DNA of 64,000 nt from Scleroderma bovista (GCA_037178675.1 JAYMGJ010000553.1:1-64000), one strand, 5' to 3'; shown: positions 23,343-35,166, counted from the first letter of the stretch. A program made the numbers and translations. Notes: generated from the letters alone by a model not told the origin.

Positions 23343-24090
23343 GGTTAGGGGGGAGCAAAAACGCGAAGCGTTTTTGCGATTAGCCAGCTTACTGACTGAG
23401 AGACGAAGGTGAAAGGGAAGGTGGTTCCTGTGCGGGGACAGAAGACCGGTGACCTTTCAGCGTTGTTGCCTCGTCAGCCCTTTCGTTATCTCTTATATAC
23501 ATGATCTGACGCTGAGTCGGAAACTCAAACAACGGGGTTGAAACGTACACGTTTCGCATAGCCCACCCTAATCGCCCAATCGCTACCAAGCTGGCAAGCA
23601 TCTCCGATGCCGAGAACCACGTTGTGGGGGGCAGAGCAGCACTACACACAGCCGTCACGGGATGGAGATAGGTAAACTACTTACCCGGTCCAATTTGATT
23701 GGATCCCATACTGTCGGGACTTAATCACCGTGTGACATAGTAACCCCTTGGGGGTTACTATGTTACTTAGGGGGGAGCAAAATCGCGAAGAGATTTTGCG
23801 GGGATCCAGGTTTGCTGGGGTGATGAGAAAAGACGATGGAGGAAGGGGCCTCTAGTGTAAACACCGAAGGCTGGCTCTTTCAACTTAAAGTCTCATCAGC
23901 CTCTTTCGTCTCTTTATATATTGCATGGACAGGGATTTAGAGCGGAGTCCGAATCGCAAGCGTTGATAAGAGTGACTTATCCCATTGGTTACCATTGGTT
24001 CGGTCGTACTAAGCTGGCAAGCGTCTCCGATGCCGAGAACCACGTAGTGGGGGGCAGAGTGGCACTACACACAGCCTTCGGATCCCGATC
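23343..24090 (+). repeat. Two direct copies of a roughly 320-bp unit, each headed by a hairpin
   Basis: Copies at about 23343-23665 and 23766-24090 both begin GGGGGGAGCAAAA with a hairpin. Each then has a TATA-like site (CTCTTATATACATG; CTCTTTATATATTGCATG). Both finish with AAGCTGGCAAGC, TCTCCGATGCCGAGAACCAC, GGGGGGCAGAG and CACTACACACAGCC. They resemble paired terminal repeats or a tandemly duplicated promoter-like unit; identity unknown. Confidence 0.65.
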
Positions 24091-24596
24091 GTCAGGTGAA
24101 CCAACTTCCCAGTGATGTACTCCCGTTTATGTACAGGATGAACAATAAACCGCTTAGCTTACCATTGTCTTGGACAATGCAACGATCCGATTAGGCGTTA
24201 CCTAAAGGGAAGGTGCTTCTGGAGCTTCTGATCCTTTAGATCCGATGCTTATCCAGCCAATCGGGTGCCACTTGCAGAGCGGCCCTTGTTCCGAGGAACG
24301 CCCGATATAACTCCATTTGTAGACTCTATTGTTCTACGGAAGCAGATATACTAAGTAGCCGGGGGGCGGTGACAGTAACGGTTGTCACAGCGCAATCAGA
24401 CATCGGCCCTGTTGCGCACTAGCCCCACTTCGTTAAAGAACTTCTATCTGGGCACCATGTGCCTGTCGGAAAAAAGTCGGAGATCGTTCGGAGTAATTTA
24501 TCCAACCGGAGTCGGACCAGGCCTAGACCCGCAGACAGCTCGTGCCTGATCATGTGACCGGACCGCATTGAACCGATAGCCGGTGATCACGTGACA
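24091..24596. other. Non-coding, nothing recognised
   Basis: About 500 bp with no gene, repeat partner or motif that I could identify. Confidence 0.4.
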
Positions 24597-24905
24597 CCTA
24601 ATATTCTTACCTGACCATCACACTTGTGGTGAGAATTGGCAGAATTGCTGGAATCACCTGCCATATATGGATGAAATCACCTACACAGCCACTGGAATCA
24701 CTGGAATCACTGGAGTTGCCTACCAATCTGTACACCTCTTTCAGCATCCCAGATTCTCAGTCTTGTCATCTGAAGCTGAATCAATCTTTCTACCATCAGG
24801 GGAATAAACAGCTAATCTGACATATGAATTATCCCCCTGAAACTGCATCTAAGTCAATTGCCATGGTTTGCAGTGTCTTGCAGTAATTTTGACAATACAT
24901 GGAAA
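24597..24905. repeat. Dispersed repeat R1, copy 1
   Basis: Shares ATTCTTACCTGACCATCACA, CTGGAGTTGCCTACCAATCT and GCCATGGTTTGCAGTGTCTT with 41604-41940 in direct orientation. It lies next to the truncated end of the first NACHT pseudogene, as copy 2 lies next to the second. Confidence 0.8.
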
Positions 24906-25139
24906 CCTTGGCTGCAACAGTTACCCAGAACCCCAGCTACTCCCAACAAGGTACCTAACTGGCTAGCTCTGTCCAGATTGTCCCAGCACTTGTCCCAGCT
25001 GTCCCAGACTGTTCCAGAAGTGCTTGTACAAGTAGCAATACCAGCATCTTCACTGCCTGTACTTAGTTGTTGACTGTCTTAATTCACTCGATGTTCAGGT
25101 TAATCAACTTATATTTACTGTGTACAGTACAAAATCTAT

Positions 25140-25830
25140 ATATTATATACTAAGGGCAGTCATTGAGGTGGTGGGGTGGCTGTCAATGCAGGTGGTGGTC
25201 GCTTCATCATCAATGCTGGTGGTCGTGTCGAGGTGATCATGGTCAACACTAGTGGTGGGGTCGTTGTTGTTGTGTCTTCGTCAATGCTGGTTGTGGGGTC
25301 GTTGCCATCACGCCTGCATCAAGGTGGTGGTGGTGGTGGTCGTTGTCGTCATCAACAATGCTAGTGGGGTGGTGGTGTCGCGTCAAGGTGGTGGTCATGT
25401 CATCAACGGTAGTGGGGTGGTGGTGGTCATCGTCATTGACAACACTGGTGGGGTGGTGGTGGTTGCGTCGTTGCATTGAGGTGGTGGTGGTAGTTGCGTC
25501 GTTGACGATGCTGGTGGTGGTGGTGGGCACGTCATTGTTGTTGACAGTGGGGTGGTGGTCACATTGTTGTCGTGGGGTGGTGGTGGTCGCGCCATTGTCA
25601 TCAACACTGGTGGGGTGGTGGTGGGTGCGTTGTCGTTGACGCTGGTGGGGTGGTGGTGGGCATGTTGTCGTCGACGCTGGTGGTGGTGGCTGTCAGGTGG
25701 TGGTGGTCGCATTGTTGTCGTTGACGCTGGTGGGGTGGTGGTGGGTGTGTCATTGTTGATGCTGGTGGTGGTGGCTGTTGGGTGGTGGTCGACACATGGT
25801 GTGATGGTGGTAGAAGATGGAGAGGATACT
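25140..25830. repeat. G-rich degenerate minisatellite (GGTGGTGG / GTCGTTG words)
   Basis: About 690 bp made of variants of GTCGTTGACGCTGGTGGG and GTGGTGGTGG. All long reading frames here are low-complexity artefacts. A C-rich counterpart of the opposite strand composition is at 26735-27215. Confidence 0.8.
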
Positions 25831-25916
25831 AAGGACTTGGAGAAATTTTTGAAGTGTATGTGTGTGCACGTGTTTGTGTAGATGATTATATCAGCATATT
25901 GAACTACAGTAGACTA

Positions 25917-26718
25917 CCTCATAATGCATCTCAATGGGACTGCCAAAAGTTTATGCATTAGGTCGATTATGCACAAGGCTTTTGTCACGCCTATGTGACA
26001 TCCGTGTGACATGTTGTGACTAGTGTTGACAAAGACACGATGCCGTGCTATTGTTGACAACAAGGACGAGAACAAGTTGGTGCCGCCACCGTCATCGGCA
26101 TCGATGATGACAATGCCACCACCAATGTTGACTGTCACAACCACGATGGCAACCGATGCTAGGATCATCACCACAACCAATGCTGGACTACCACAAACAA
26201 CAACCAAGCTGATAGATCACGACCACAATGACGCCATACCACTGCCTGTAATGAGAATAACATTGAGACTATGACCATGACAACACCAACACCAACATCA
26301 ACCATCACTGCCACATTGGTGCTACCCACCCAATGACGATGACGAAGTGCCACCAGCCATCAATTGTATCCACTTAGTTCCACTTGTACTATGACTTGAT
26401 GCAGACACATCCACCAGCAATTGCTCCTTATATATTTTAGATGTAATTGACCTTGGTCAGATGTGTGTTAACTTTGAATATGTCTTACAGGTAGTGGTAG
26501 GGCATATTTTAGTTGATTTGAATGCAACACCTTGCCCTGCTCAGCCCAGGCCATTCAATTGGTAGTGCTCATAATGCATAAATTTCACCACAATAGCTTG
26601 CACTTTGCATTATGCACAGATGAGCAATTTTGAGTGGGTCCCAACTCGGTTCCAGGGAAACCTGATGCACTACCTATTTTATGCATGCATACCTAATGCA
26701 TTTTGATGTAGTCTACTG
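25917..26718. mobile_element. 802-bp mariner-type MITE with TA target duplication
   Basis: Left end TA-CAGTAGACTACCTCATAAT and right end (reverse complement) TA-CAGTAGACTACATCAAAAT give a terminal inverted repeat of about 22 bp with two mismatches. TA at 25915-25916 and 26719-26720 fits Tc1/mariner insertion. There is no transposase frame inside; the centre is CCACCA/GATGAC simple-sequence. Confidence 0.8.
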
Positions 26719-26734
26719 TACCAACATTTCTTAA

Positions 26735-27215
26735 TTGTATTTACCACATCACTATGTGCCTCGCCCACAGCCACCATCACCACCATCAGTGACAACAACC
26801 CCACCATGGACAACAGCGACAACACCAACCACCACCACCAGCATCGTCAACCAGATGACAATGACGACGACGGCTAGGCCATCACCACCAGCGTCGACAG
26901 CCGCCACCAACGCAAGGACAATGACGACCCCACCATCAAAGTCATCGGTGTGGCCATCAACGTTGACCACAATGACGACAATAACCCCCCACCACCATCC
27001 CCAGCATCGACGGTGGCAACACAACCACCCACAACCCCAGTGTTGATGACGACGATGACCCCCCGTCACCATCCCCAGTGTTGATGGTGACAATGCGACC
27101 ACCCCCATCCCAGTGTCGTCCGACAATGATGCCCACCAACCCCCCAGCCACAGCGATGCTGACCACCATGCCAGCGTAGTGTCGATGATCACCCCCCTTG
27201 CGTTCAACAGCTAGC
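26735..27215. repeat. C-rich degenerate minisatellite, opposite strand composition to 25140-25830
   Basis: Made of CCACCACC, GACAACGACG and CCCCACCATC words. With the G-rich block it flanks the MITE, so the whole 25140-27215 stretch is an imperfect giant inverted arrangement of simple sequence. Confidence 0.7.
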
Positions 27216-27423
27216 TCCACCATATAATAGATTATTTAGTTATTCTGTATTTTTTTATAGTTCTAATACACATATTTTTTACTGTATGAATACTTGAATG
27301 GAGTGACACCAGACTGGCATGGAGTCGGACAGACTGCCACAGAGTCGGACAGACCGGGCAGTCAGCTAAGCACTATCAACTGCTGTCAGCTTGGCTAACC
27401 ATTAGGGTTGGTTTGCTGATGTA

Positions 27424-29230
27424 AGCTACTCACCTGCAACCAGCTCTCAGTACTCAAAAGAGCAGCTGCAGCATTGCCAAAGACACCCAGCAAACTCAAC
27501 ACTTCAAACCAGAACAGGATCCTTTCATCCCCCACAATATGCTTGACATGCTCTCCCAAGACAGGACTAAACTTGGTGCTATGCAGATGCTTGGCCCAGA
27601 ATCAACATGAGTATGAGAGGTGAGGTGGAATTTTGGCTTTCACCCTCTTAGCAAGATCAGGTACCTCCAAATTAAATAAGTAGGAGCTCTCTAGGTCACA
27701 GATATTGAAGCATAGACCCCCATGAAGGACACAAAGCAATGCAATAGCCATGTCCATTTGAATGTCAGACTCCCCAATAAAATAGTCCCCACTCCAAGAT
27801 TGATTAGTCAAGGAAGTCGTAAAACAAGGTATGAAGGGGATGGACAGGCATGATGCAGTCAGTGACACCACTTAACAATGGACCCTAAACACATAGAATA
27901 AAATTATTGTCCTTGTGGGAGAAATGTCAACACATTGCATACAGTCCATTGATCAGTGGAAGTGGCTCCAGTGTATACAAAACTTGCCACATCATGGAGC
28001 AGAAATGTACCAGAGCAGTTGGCCTCTTGCTTACAACACTCTCCAGAGTTGTGTGGTACATGTTGTCCACAAGAGACTTCCCCTCTCTTGATCCATGTAC
28101 TGTCGCATTGCTGAAGCACTCCTTGACCGACTCGCCAGTGGTATCCTGTCTGATGTACTCGCCGGTCAAATAGGTCATCAGCTTTCTGAGCAATTTGGCT
28201 GACTTCTCTCTCTCCGAGGTCCTCAAGATCTTTTGAGTTGGACAGAAATGAACAGACGGATATCACATTTGGTAAATGCAGCAGGGACATCATCCAAAGA
28301 CACGGCTTTGACATGAGGAGCAATGTTCAACATGGCCTGGATGTCAGGCAATGACCGGGGCGTCATGACGAGGCGGAAGTTGGAAAGGAGTTTGGCACAA
28401 CTATACTTCCTGTTTCCCCAGTCGACACCTGAGACAATGGTGCCAGGACAAACTTTTCCCACTGTTGAATGATATCGGGAGTAGCCATGAGAGCTGTTGT
28501 TTGTAAATACGCTAGCCAATGCGCGTCGAAATGCAAGGTCATGGTCCGCAAGATCACGGGAAATGGTTGTGAACATTTTTTCTTCACGACATTCCGCCTG
28601 TCTGTCGCGTGCGAAGCAAAAGCACGACCCTAGTCCTCCCACACTCTTGAACCACAGAGCGATCGTGTGGGCGATGGCGGATTTTCCTCTCCCCGCCTGG
28701 TTGTGAAGCCAGAAGGTCCACGGTGCATTGACGTCCGGGTCGTGGATTCAGTCGACAATCTCCTGTAGAATTCCCACTCTCGTGCCATCCAGACATTTCT
28801 TTGTCATATTGAGTCCAGCTCCGCTTGCATACGCCATACCATCTAAGTTCAAGTCCTCGAGGACGCGGTAGAAATTAATGACGTCGATGTGCGTGTCGAA
28901 AGCTGCACGATCGCGGTATTGTTGCATCAACGCATCCAGAGCCTTGTTATAATCATCGGACGCGATGTGCTTTCCCACTCATTTCCCTGCAGTGGAGTCT
29001 GATTAGAGCGTTGTCAAGGAGGGGGGTTGGCATACAGAAGCTTTTAGTTTCAGAATAGTTCTTGATGAACTGAGCACAATTGCTGATCACTCGGGCGATA
29101 CCTGCGAGGGTGTTTTTCATCATATCAAGGTTGGATAGGGTATTTTCTTCAAGAAGGAACTCGTAGACATTTTGTACTTTCAGAAGCAAGTCGGAAATCG
29201 ATTAATCTAGGTTCGCTTGCATAATGATCA
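27424..29230 (-). pseudogene. NACHT-domain STAND (NLR-like) pseudogene copy P1, WD40 part missing
   Basis: Reading down the minus strand, MDESVVALLSKISHVY-like helices of the intact gene at 35167 appear as NVYEFLLEENTLSNLDMMKN and FIKNYSETKSFC. Then come YNKALDALMQQYRDRAAFDT, AYASGAGLNMTKKCLDGTRV and a TGA (28748-28750) where the paralogue has Trp. A Walker A-like motif follows (NQAGRGKSAIAHTI), then GLGSCFCFARDRQAECREEK, and further on GLCFNICDLESSYLFNLEV and AKIPPHLSYSC. Several frameshifts break it. Homology stops at 27424, just after the exon ending TESWLQ, where the intact gene continues into WD repeats. A partly matching copy lies at 42115-45085. Confidence 0.8.
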
Positions 29231-30425
29231 CCTAACGAGAATGGTGTGAGATGTGTGCCGTTGGTGACCAGAAAACGTACCTGGGCTGCACTGGTTAGTA
29301 TTCCCAAGGTCATCTGAGCGTAAGGGTGGATCTGCATACAAACTTATCAGCCCGATCATTGCGCGGAGTAAAGTAAGAAATCATACACTGGCAATAGTAC
29401 TGACTACAGTGGTGAACTTCTTGAGTGGTAGGAGGTATGTCAAACTGATGGTGTCTATCTGAGAGACAGCAGTGTTGATCCCACCGACAACCCCGATAGC
29501 GTGTTGTGCAACAGAGGGCACAAGCCCTGCTGAGTCGAGTTCTTTTGGGGCTGCATCGATCTTGGCACAACGATTTCTCAGAAAATAGCACAAAACACGG
29601 ACGAAATCCGTTTATCAGTATATCATACCTCGTGGGCAGGTGCAACTCGGGTTGATCTCTATTACAAATCGTGCGGCTGTAAAGAGCTCACGAGAGCTGC
29701 TTCTTTTACTCCATGGAAAGCTCAGAACAGTTCCGTTTGAACAGATGTACTCACGCCTGTGGAGAAACTCGCGATACTTTGATTGGACCAGTTATGTAGT
29801 AGTAAATTCTTCAAGCTCACCATTTCCCACATCCTAATATCGTCGGATCCGGGTGAGACAATCGCAGGAGTAAGAGCTCGAGATAACTCTCGTGACTGGT
29901 TTCTGTTAGGGCATGAAGACGATCTTTGGAGAATCATGTTGCGTACCAGGTCCAGCTGAGGGTCCATTTTGATCACAGCTACGACTGGTTTGTCGACTTC
30001 GCTTGTCGACTCATGCGCCTATTGTGTAGGGAGTGCTCAAAAAATAGCATGGATGAATTCTGCTTCTCATACCTCGTGAGCTGACTCGACTTGGATTGAA
30101 CTCCTTTGCACATCGTGCGTCTATAAGACAAGAGCTCAGCAAATAAAACGCGACGGTCTGATAACTACTTCTCATACTTGCTGAAGAACTTGAGGTGGTG
30201 CACTCACACCTTGAGAGGAACTCGTAATACTTTGGCTGGATTCGGGAAGAATGTCGCGAGTGAGAGCTTCCGTTGTCACGACGATCGCTTCCCAATGCCT
30301 TTCGGGAGTGATATGTTAGCTGGAGATGGTCCTTGTGACTGCTTTCCTGTTAGTTTATTAAGACGATTTCTGGGAAGGGACCTATGGCGTACCACGTCCA
30401 ACTGAGGGTTCACGGTGGCTCAGGG
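29231..30425 (-). pseudogene. Upstream exons of NACHT pseudogene P1, with an internal tandem duplication
   Basis: The block INTAVSQIDTISLTYLLPLK and PYAQMTLGILTSAAQ matches the exons before the NACHT region of the intact gene (AVDQLDTVKACLQPIK; HPYAKLALCALSWAAQ). Further upstream a segment of about 360-430 bp is repeated in tandem (29630-29990 and 30066-30425). Both copies contain TCATACCTCGTG and a GCGTACCA(G/C)GTCCA(G/A)CTGAGGGT end. Coding is broken. Confidence 0.55.
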
Positions 30426-30666
30426 TATAAGTAGCTTGCCAAGGTTCAACCAGGAGCGACGAATCTTAGCAGTTAGATATTTGTGAGGATGATACAAGTT
30501 TGTTGGAAAATTGAGGTTACCCAGAGTCCGATTGCTCACTCTTGAAGGTCGAATACGAAGCTGGGCAATCTCCAACGCGAAGCCCCGGCACTTCCCGGGT
30601 GACTTGAAATGACTATTTAGTACTGAGCAGTAGGTTAGTGTAGTGAAAGTGCCAACTTGAACCACG
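30426..30666. other. Divergent promoter region of Rpn13 and NACHT P1
   Basis: About 240 bp upstream of the Rpn13 start; no clear TATA box. Confidence 0.35.
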
Positions 30667-31906
30667 ATGTCCACGCTCACTGACTCTCAAACCCTCTTTG
30701 CTTTCAAAGCTGGCCGATCCATCCGTCGCGCCAACACGCACTTTGTCGATGCACAGCCAACCAAAGGTGCACTCGTTCTCAGCAGCGACGAAGGCTTGCT
30801 ACGGCTCTCGTGGAAAGAACGACCCTCTGGAAACATACACGAAGATCTTATTTTATTCCCGGGAGATGCGAAACTTGAGAAGGTTTCGCAGGATCAAAGT
30901 GGAAGGACATATGTTCTCAAGTTTGAGAGTTCAGACCATAGGCATTTTGTGCGTCCCCTTCCATCCTTTTGTTTGTCTGTGCACTAGGCTCGTCGCTGAT
31001 AGTCCATGTATCCATGTAGTTCTGGATGCAGGTAAAACCCATCGTTCCGTACATATTCCATAGGCTGATGTTGCACCTCAGGACGCATCGAGTGCCCAAG
31101 ATGATGAGCTCGTAGCGAGTCTAAACCGTCTTCTTGTAGACCCGAATGACATCTCCGGGATCTCAACTCAAGGCCCAACTCCCATACCAGGTCTTGCGCC
31201 TTCTACGTCCCAGACCACCAGTGACGCTTCGTCGTCGTCGACGTACGTGCCCCGTTTCCTCATGCCTGACGTCTCTTGTGCGTTTCATTATCCTAACCTG
31301 ACACCCCTTTGCAGAGCCCGTGCTGCAAATGCCGCCGCGCCCCCAGCAGGAACCGCCACTGCTGAGCAGCTCGCGCGCCTCCGAGCACTCGTCACTTCTA
31401 TGGGTGCCAACACTGGTGCCACACGGACATCCGCCCCTGCGTTGGCCTCCTCAGCTGCCGCTGCGACTGCATCTGACCCTGGTGAGTCTGCTCCTGGCCC
31501 TTCTCCCATCTTACATCTGATGTGCACAGATGACGAGCTCGCCCTCTCGGATATCCTCACGCCCGACAACCTCATTCCACTATTTACATCCCACCCCACA
31601 CTCCTCCCCGCTCTCTTCCCGCACCTTCCACCTGATCTCCTCCCGTCACCCATATCAACCACGCCGACACCGCAGCAAACTGCCCAGCTTAGGGAGACTC
31701 TCCAGCGAACCATTCACTCTCCTCCGTTCCGTGCAGCAGTGGCTCAGCTCGATCGGGCTCTGCAGACTGGTCAGCTTGGAGGATTTGTGCGTAGTCTTGG
31801 TCTACCTCCAAGTGCAGGGACTAGTGTGGGTGCATTTTTGAGGGCAATTGTAGAGCAGGCGAGAAGGGGCGGTGATGATGGTAGTGATACAATGGATGAG
31901 GATTGA
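30667..31906 (+). CDS. RPN13: Proteasomal ubiquitin receptor Rpn13 (ADRM1)
   Basis: Five exons join in frame to 338 residues: 30667-30948, a 12-nt exon 31020-31031, 31064-31242, 31315-31481 and 31530-31906. The N-terminus is the Pru (Pleckstrin-like receptor for ubiquitin) domain: LFAFKAGRSIRR, PTKGALVLSSDEGLLRLSW, DLILFPGDAKLEKVSQ and YVLKFESSDHRHF-FWMQ. The C-terminus is the helical DEUBAD region that binds the deubiquitinase UCH37 (LALSDILTPDNLIPLFTSHP ... LGGFVRSLGL), ending in an acidic tail DDGSDTMDED. Rpn13 sits on the 19S regulatory particle of the 26S proteasome and captures ubiquitylated substrates. The middle is Ala/Pro/Ser-rich linker. The 12-nt exon restores the conserved FWMQ, but the following intron would be only 32 nt, unusually short. 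Confidence 0.9.
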
Positions 31907-32000
31907 TCAAAGCGAGTAACGTGAAAACTACGTATAAAATCTTAGTCCATGTACATAGGGGGTTAAATATGTCCGGTCTGTACTCCTGACATGGCGTAAA

Positions 32001-33135
32001 TCAATGACTGCGTTCTGTCAGCCATCGAAAAATGATATCCCTGCAGAGATTCAGGAATGGTTGAAGCCATTTCAGCAGCGCCACTCACAAGTTGTGCCGA
32101 CTCTTCATGGAGCACTGCGATTCGTGAGCTAAACACGCCCAGGCAAAGAAGAGGTCATACCGAATAACACTAAAACAGCGCAGTATGAGTGTCGGGAATG
32201 ATAATAAGCAGAAACACATACCGAAACAGGGCGGCCTTGGATCTTGTCTAGTTCGCTGGTACACCATAAATACCACGTCACCAAGAAACAAGAAAGAAAT
32301 TAACCAAGAGCGAACTTACAGATCATGTATGAGATCCTTTACAGATGCATGATCCGGAATATCGTTTTTGTTTCCGAGCTAGCGCGCATTGCGAGGGTCA
32401 GAAATACTTCCAGAGGACATGCAGAAGGGGAGGCGCACAACAAGTAGCGGGACACCTGCTAGACCAGGCTGAGCGAGAAGCTGGTGAAGCTCGAATCTTG
32501 CCGTATCGAACTTGCCACGCTATATGCAGTCAGTTATTTCGATACGGCCAGAACAGGGGAACATTACTGCAATGAAATAGACATACATCTGCAGAATCCA
32601 CGACAAATCTTCACTCGTGTGTCAGCGCTGCATACCTCACTGGACGAGCGAAGAGACGAGAGAAGAAATGACACACACATGACCGCGTCCATGCCGTGAC
32701 AGTACCGCTGCCACATTGAACGGAACTTCGGCTGGCCAGCCACATCCCATATTTTGAGTGTCACTGCGCCCTTGCGCACTTTACGAAAGTTGAACGCGAC
32801 AGTGGGCACGACGTCCTCGGACCACTGCATGCGGGCGCGTGTTAGTGTTAAGTCTGCGGAGGATTAGGATAGTGCTGGAGACTTGCTTTCCCGGAGCCTA
32901 TGACGTTCACAAAGGACGTCTTCCCGGATGCCTGTATGCGCGTGATTCAAGATGTTGTGATAATGCATGGGTGGGTAAACGGTTGAACTGTGGACTAACT
33001 TGGAGACCGACAACGGCAAGTTGGGCGGCTTTGGCGAAAAAGATGCTGGGCTGTATGAACACGGATGTAGCGATGAGCCGGGATTTCTTACCTGCGGAAC
33101 CATACAAGGATAGAGAAGAAGAAAGACAGAGACAT
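32001..33135 (-). CDS. ARL8: Arl8-like small GTPase (ADP-ribosylation factor family)
   Basis: Eleven exons join to 183 residues: 33092-33135, 33000-33045, 32887-32931, 32679-32824, 32587-32608, 32439-32519, 32320-32378, 32222-32255, 32161-32169 (9 nt), 32089-32114 and 32001-32040. GTPase motifs: G1 LQASGKTS, switch [13 protein letters not shown], switch [16 protein letters not shown]4 GNKND, G5-like VSCYS. These, with WFRSIFF at the N-terminus and [13 protein letters not shown] at the end, follow Arl8, which links lysosome/vacuole membranes to transport. Intron 3 has a GC donor (GCAAGT at 32881-32886 region) with a CATGCAG acceptor. Switch residues differ slightly from typical Arl8 (V-F-N-F for G-F-N-M), so it may be a divergent paralogue. 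Confidence 0.88.
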
Positions 33136-34429
33136 GATCTGAGTATCGAATATCGAACCCTGCGCAGTGGTGTGCACTGTGGGCAGTGGCGGATTCATGG
33201 AGCCTTGAATCCATGGTGGTCATTGGCCATGTATTATCCAGGCAACAACCCGTACCCGATTTCGTCATATCGGCCCGGCCCGAGTCGAGCGTTCCAGGGG
33301 CGTTATCCCAGATTGGAAATCTTATCTCCCCGGTGTGAATGCTAACGTCGACTGGTATGGCTCGCCGTCATTTTTTGCAGTCCTACGTGGCAGCGTATCA
33401 GGACGAGCTGAAGCGAAAGCCGCTTTCATATTGAAGTATGTATACTTCTTCATCCTGCGCTACCATTTTGATTGTCATTCCTGACTTTAGCGAAACCTTG
33501 TCGATTTTTTGCGGCGACGGGGAAGTGTTCCAGTGAGGATAAATGCACATTGTAAGTTTAGCTTGGGTTAGTAATCCTACGATCGTGACCCTCTTTTTTC
33601 GTTTATCTTGTCGTTGATCGAGCACGCCGATAGTATATTACATGAAGGAAGACGCAACAACCGAACTCGCATACTATTCCCGATGGCAGCAACGCTAACT
33701 CCACATCCTTGATAAGTCGAAACATGATGATAGCAAAACGGAAAACGTCTATCCCATAATATGCAGGGTCATTGGCGGTGGAGTCATGATGAGTGGCGAG
33801 AGTGAGCCGTCTCCCGTGCCAAGGAGCCAGTTTTTTTATCGGTCTTCTAGCTTCTACCATATCAGGAAAGATATGCGATGCATTTGTAGCTGGCCACTGC
33901 AAATACGGCGATGACCGTAAATTCGCTAAATGGATCGCAAGCCCTGGCGCCACTTACTCCAGTACAGACCAGAAACGCCTAATACGACACCGTCGCTCGC
34001 AGAGAACGGATATCTGAAACTGACGGCTGTGGCTGCGGTGCCAGCAGATACTAGAGACGGAGCAGTGCGTTTATCGGGCGCAGGTGAAAGGTTTAGAGTG
34101 CGAGTGCGAGTGCGCAAGAGCAGGTGCAGACCCCCCCGATCGAATCATTTCACGGCCAAAGATCACACGAGCCCATCCTACTATACCGCCAGAGCCACCG
34201 TCCACTGAACAGCCACTTGATATTGGGTCGAGGGAGAAGAGAACAACGTTGTATGTGCCTCCCGGGGATGGAATAGAGGATGCGCGCTGCTCCAAGGGTG
34301 GTGGTGATGAGACTGGTGGGCTGAGGCACCCCACCCCGACGTGTCTTCCCCATTGACGGACGAGATCGATAGTTGGATTGGTTTCGCCGTTGTCTACTAT
34401 CGTGCCTGCTACTACGCCCACCAATGTGA
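33136..34429. other. Spacer without recognised gene
   Basis: About 1.3 kb. It holds the Arl8 promoter, near 33190-33230 an imperfect inverted pair around TTGAATCCATGGTGG, and an open minus-strand frame 33603-33953 with no recognisable domain. From 34080 to 34430 the sequence abuts the truncated WDR5 copy and is of unknown origin. Confidence 0.35.
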
Positions 34430-35060
34430 GTTTTGTGCATAACGCAGAACACGAAGCTTGTGTGACCCTGTAGATGTTTTGCTGTCGAGCCCTGAGGAGC
34501 CCACCCATCATTTCCATGAGCGATACATGGGTAGTAGAGACAAACGTACAGTTTCGACGTTCCATATTCGTATACTCGTATCGTCCGATGCGGAAGCAAG
34601 GTGTGTCCCATCGCTCAACCACGAGATGTCCGAGAGACCCTTCGTATGCCCGCTGAGGTTGCGGATTAGTTCGCCTGTGAAAGGCGACCATACTTTGATG
34701 ACATGTCGCGAAACATATCACAAGACGCGAGCAACTCCATGCATACAAGAAACCCAAGCATACGCAAAGAGCAGACACACCACAAGCAGCGAGGAGGCTC
34801 CCGTCAGGACTAAACTTGACTGCAGATACAGACTGGGTATGTCCCCTGAATGTATGTCGCAATCTGTAATTCGATCGTTCGCGCGGAGCAGCCTGTATGG
34901 TAGAAGTCTGGATTCCGTGCACTGGAAGGTGACGGCGGCACTGTTGGGTGAGATTAAGCGGATGCAGGACCCAGGTGAAGGTATTTGTGGGTCATCTTCG
35001 GTCGTCTGAGACGCATTATCGTCGTCTGTTGTCGATTCGTCCATTCCGTTGAAGGCGTGG
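34430..35060 (-). pseudogene. Truncated second WDR5-like copy
   Basis: It has DDDNASQTTEDDPQI at the start and then RLRHTFRGHTQSVSAVKFSP. After an intron come KVWSPFTGELIRNLSGHTKG, LASASDDTSIRIWNVET and, after a GTACGT intron, HTSFVFCV. Homology then ends at about 34430, so three of seven blades remain. Introns match those of the copy at 12640-13972, including intronic sequence. This copy keeps better codons in blade 2 (SASDDTSI) than the first. Confidence 0.75.
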
Positions 35061-35166
35061 TATGGTGCACAGCCGCTGCATGCTGTAGAAGCGTGCCGCA
35101 TGTCCACCCTCAGTCCACACTTATCATCGTCTCTCTCATTCGCCCTAAGGGAATACCACTGAAATT

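Noticed and set aside
25249..25795. Long Thr/His/Pro or Val/Gly-rich frames on both strands
   Set aside because: They are translations of the GGTGGT-type simple repeat and have no other coding signal.
26752..27223. 151-residue minus-strand frame
   Set aside because: It lies wholly in the CCACCA simple repeat and is low-complexity in every frame.
31288..31713. 141-residue minus-strand frame
   Set aside because: Antisense to the Ala/Pro-rich part of Rpn13; GC-rich composition keeps it open.
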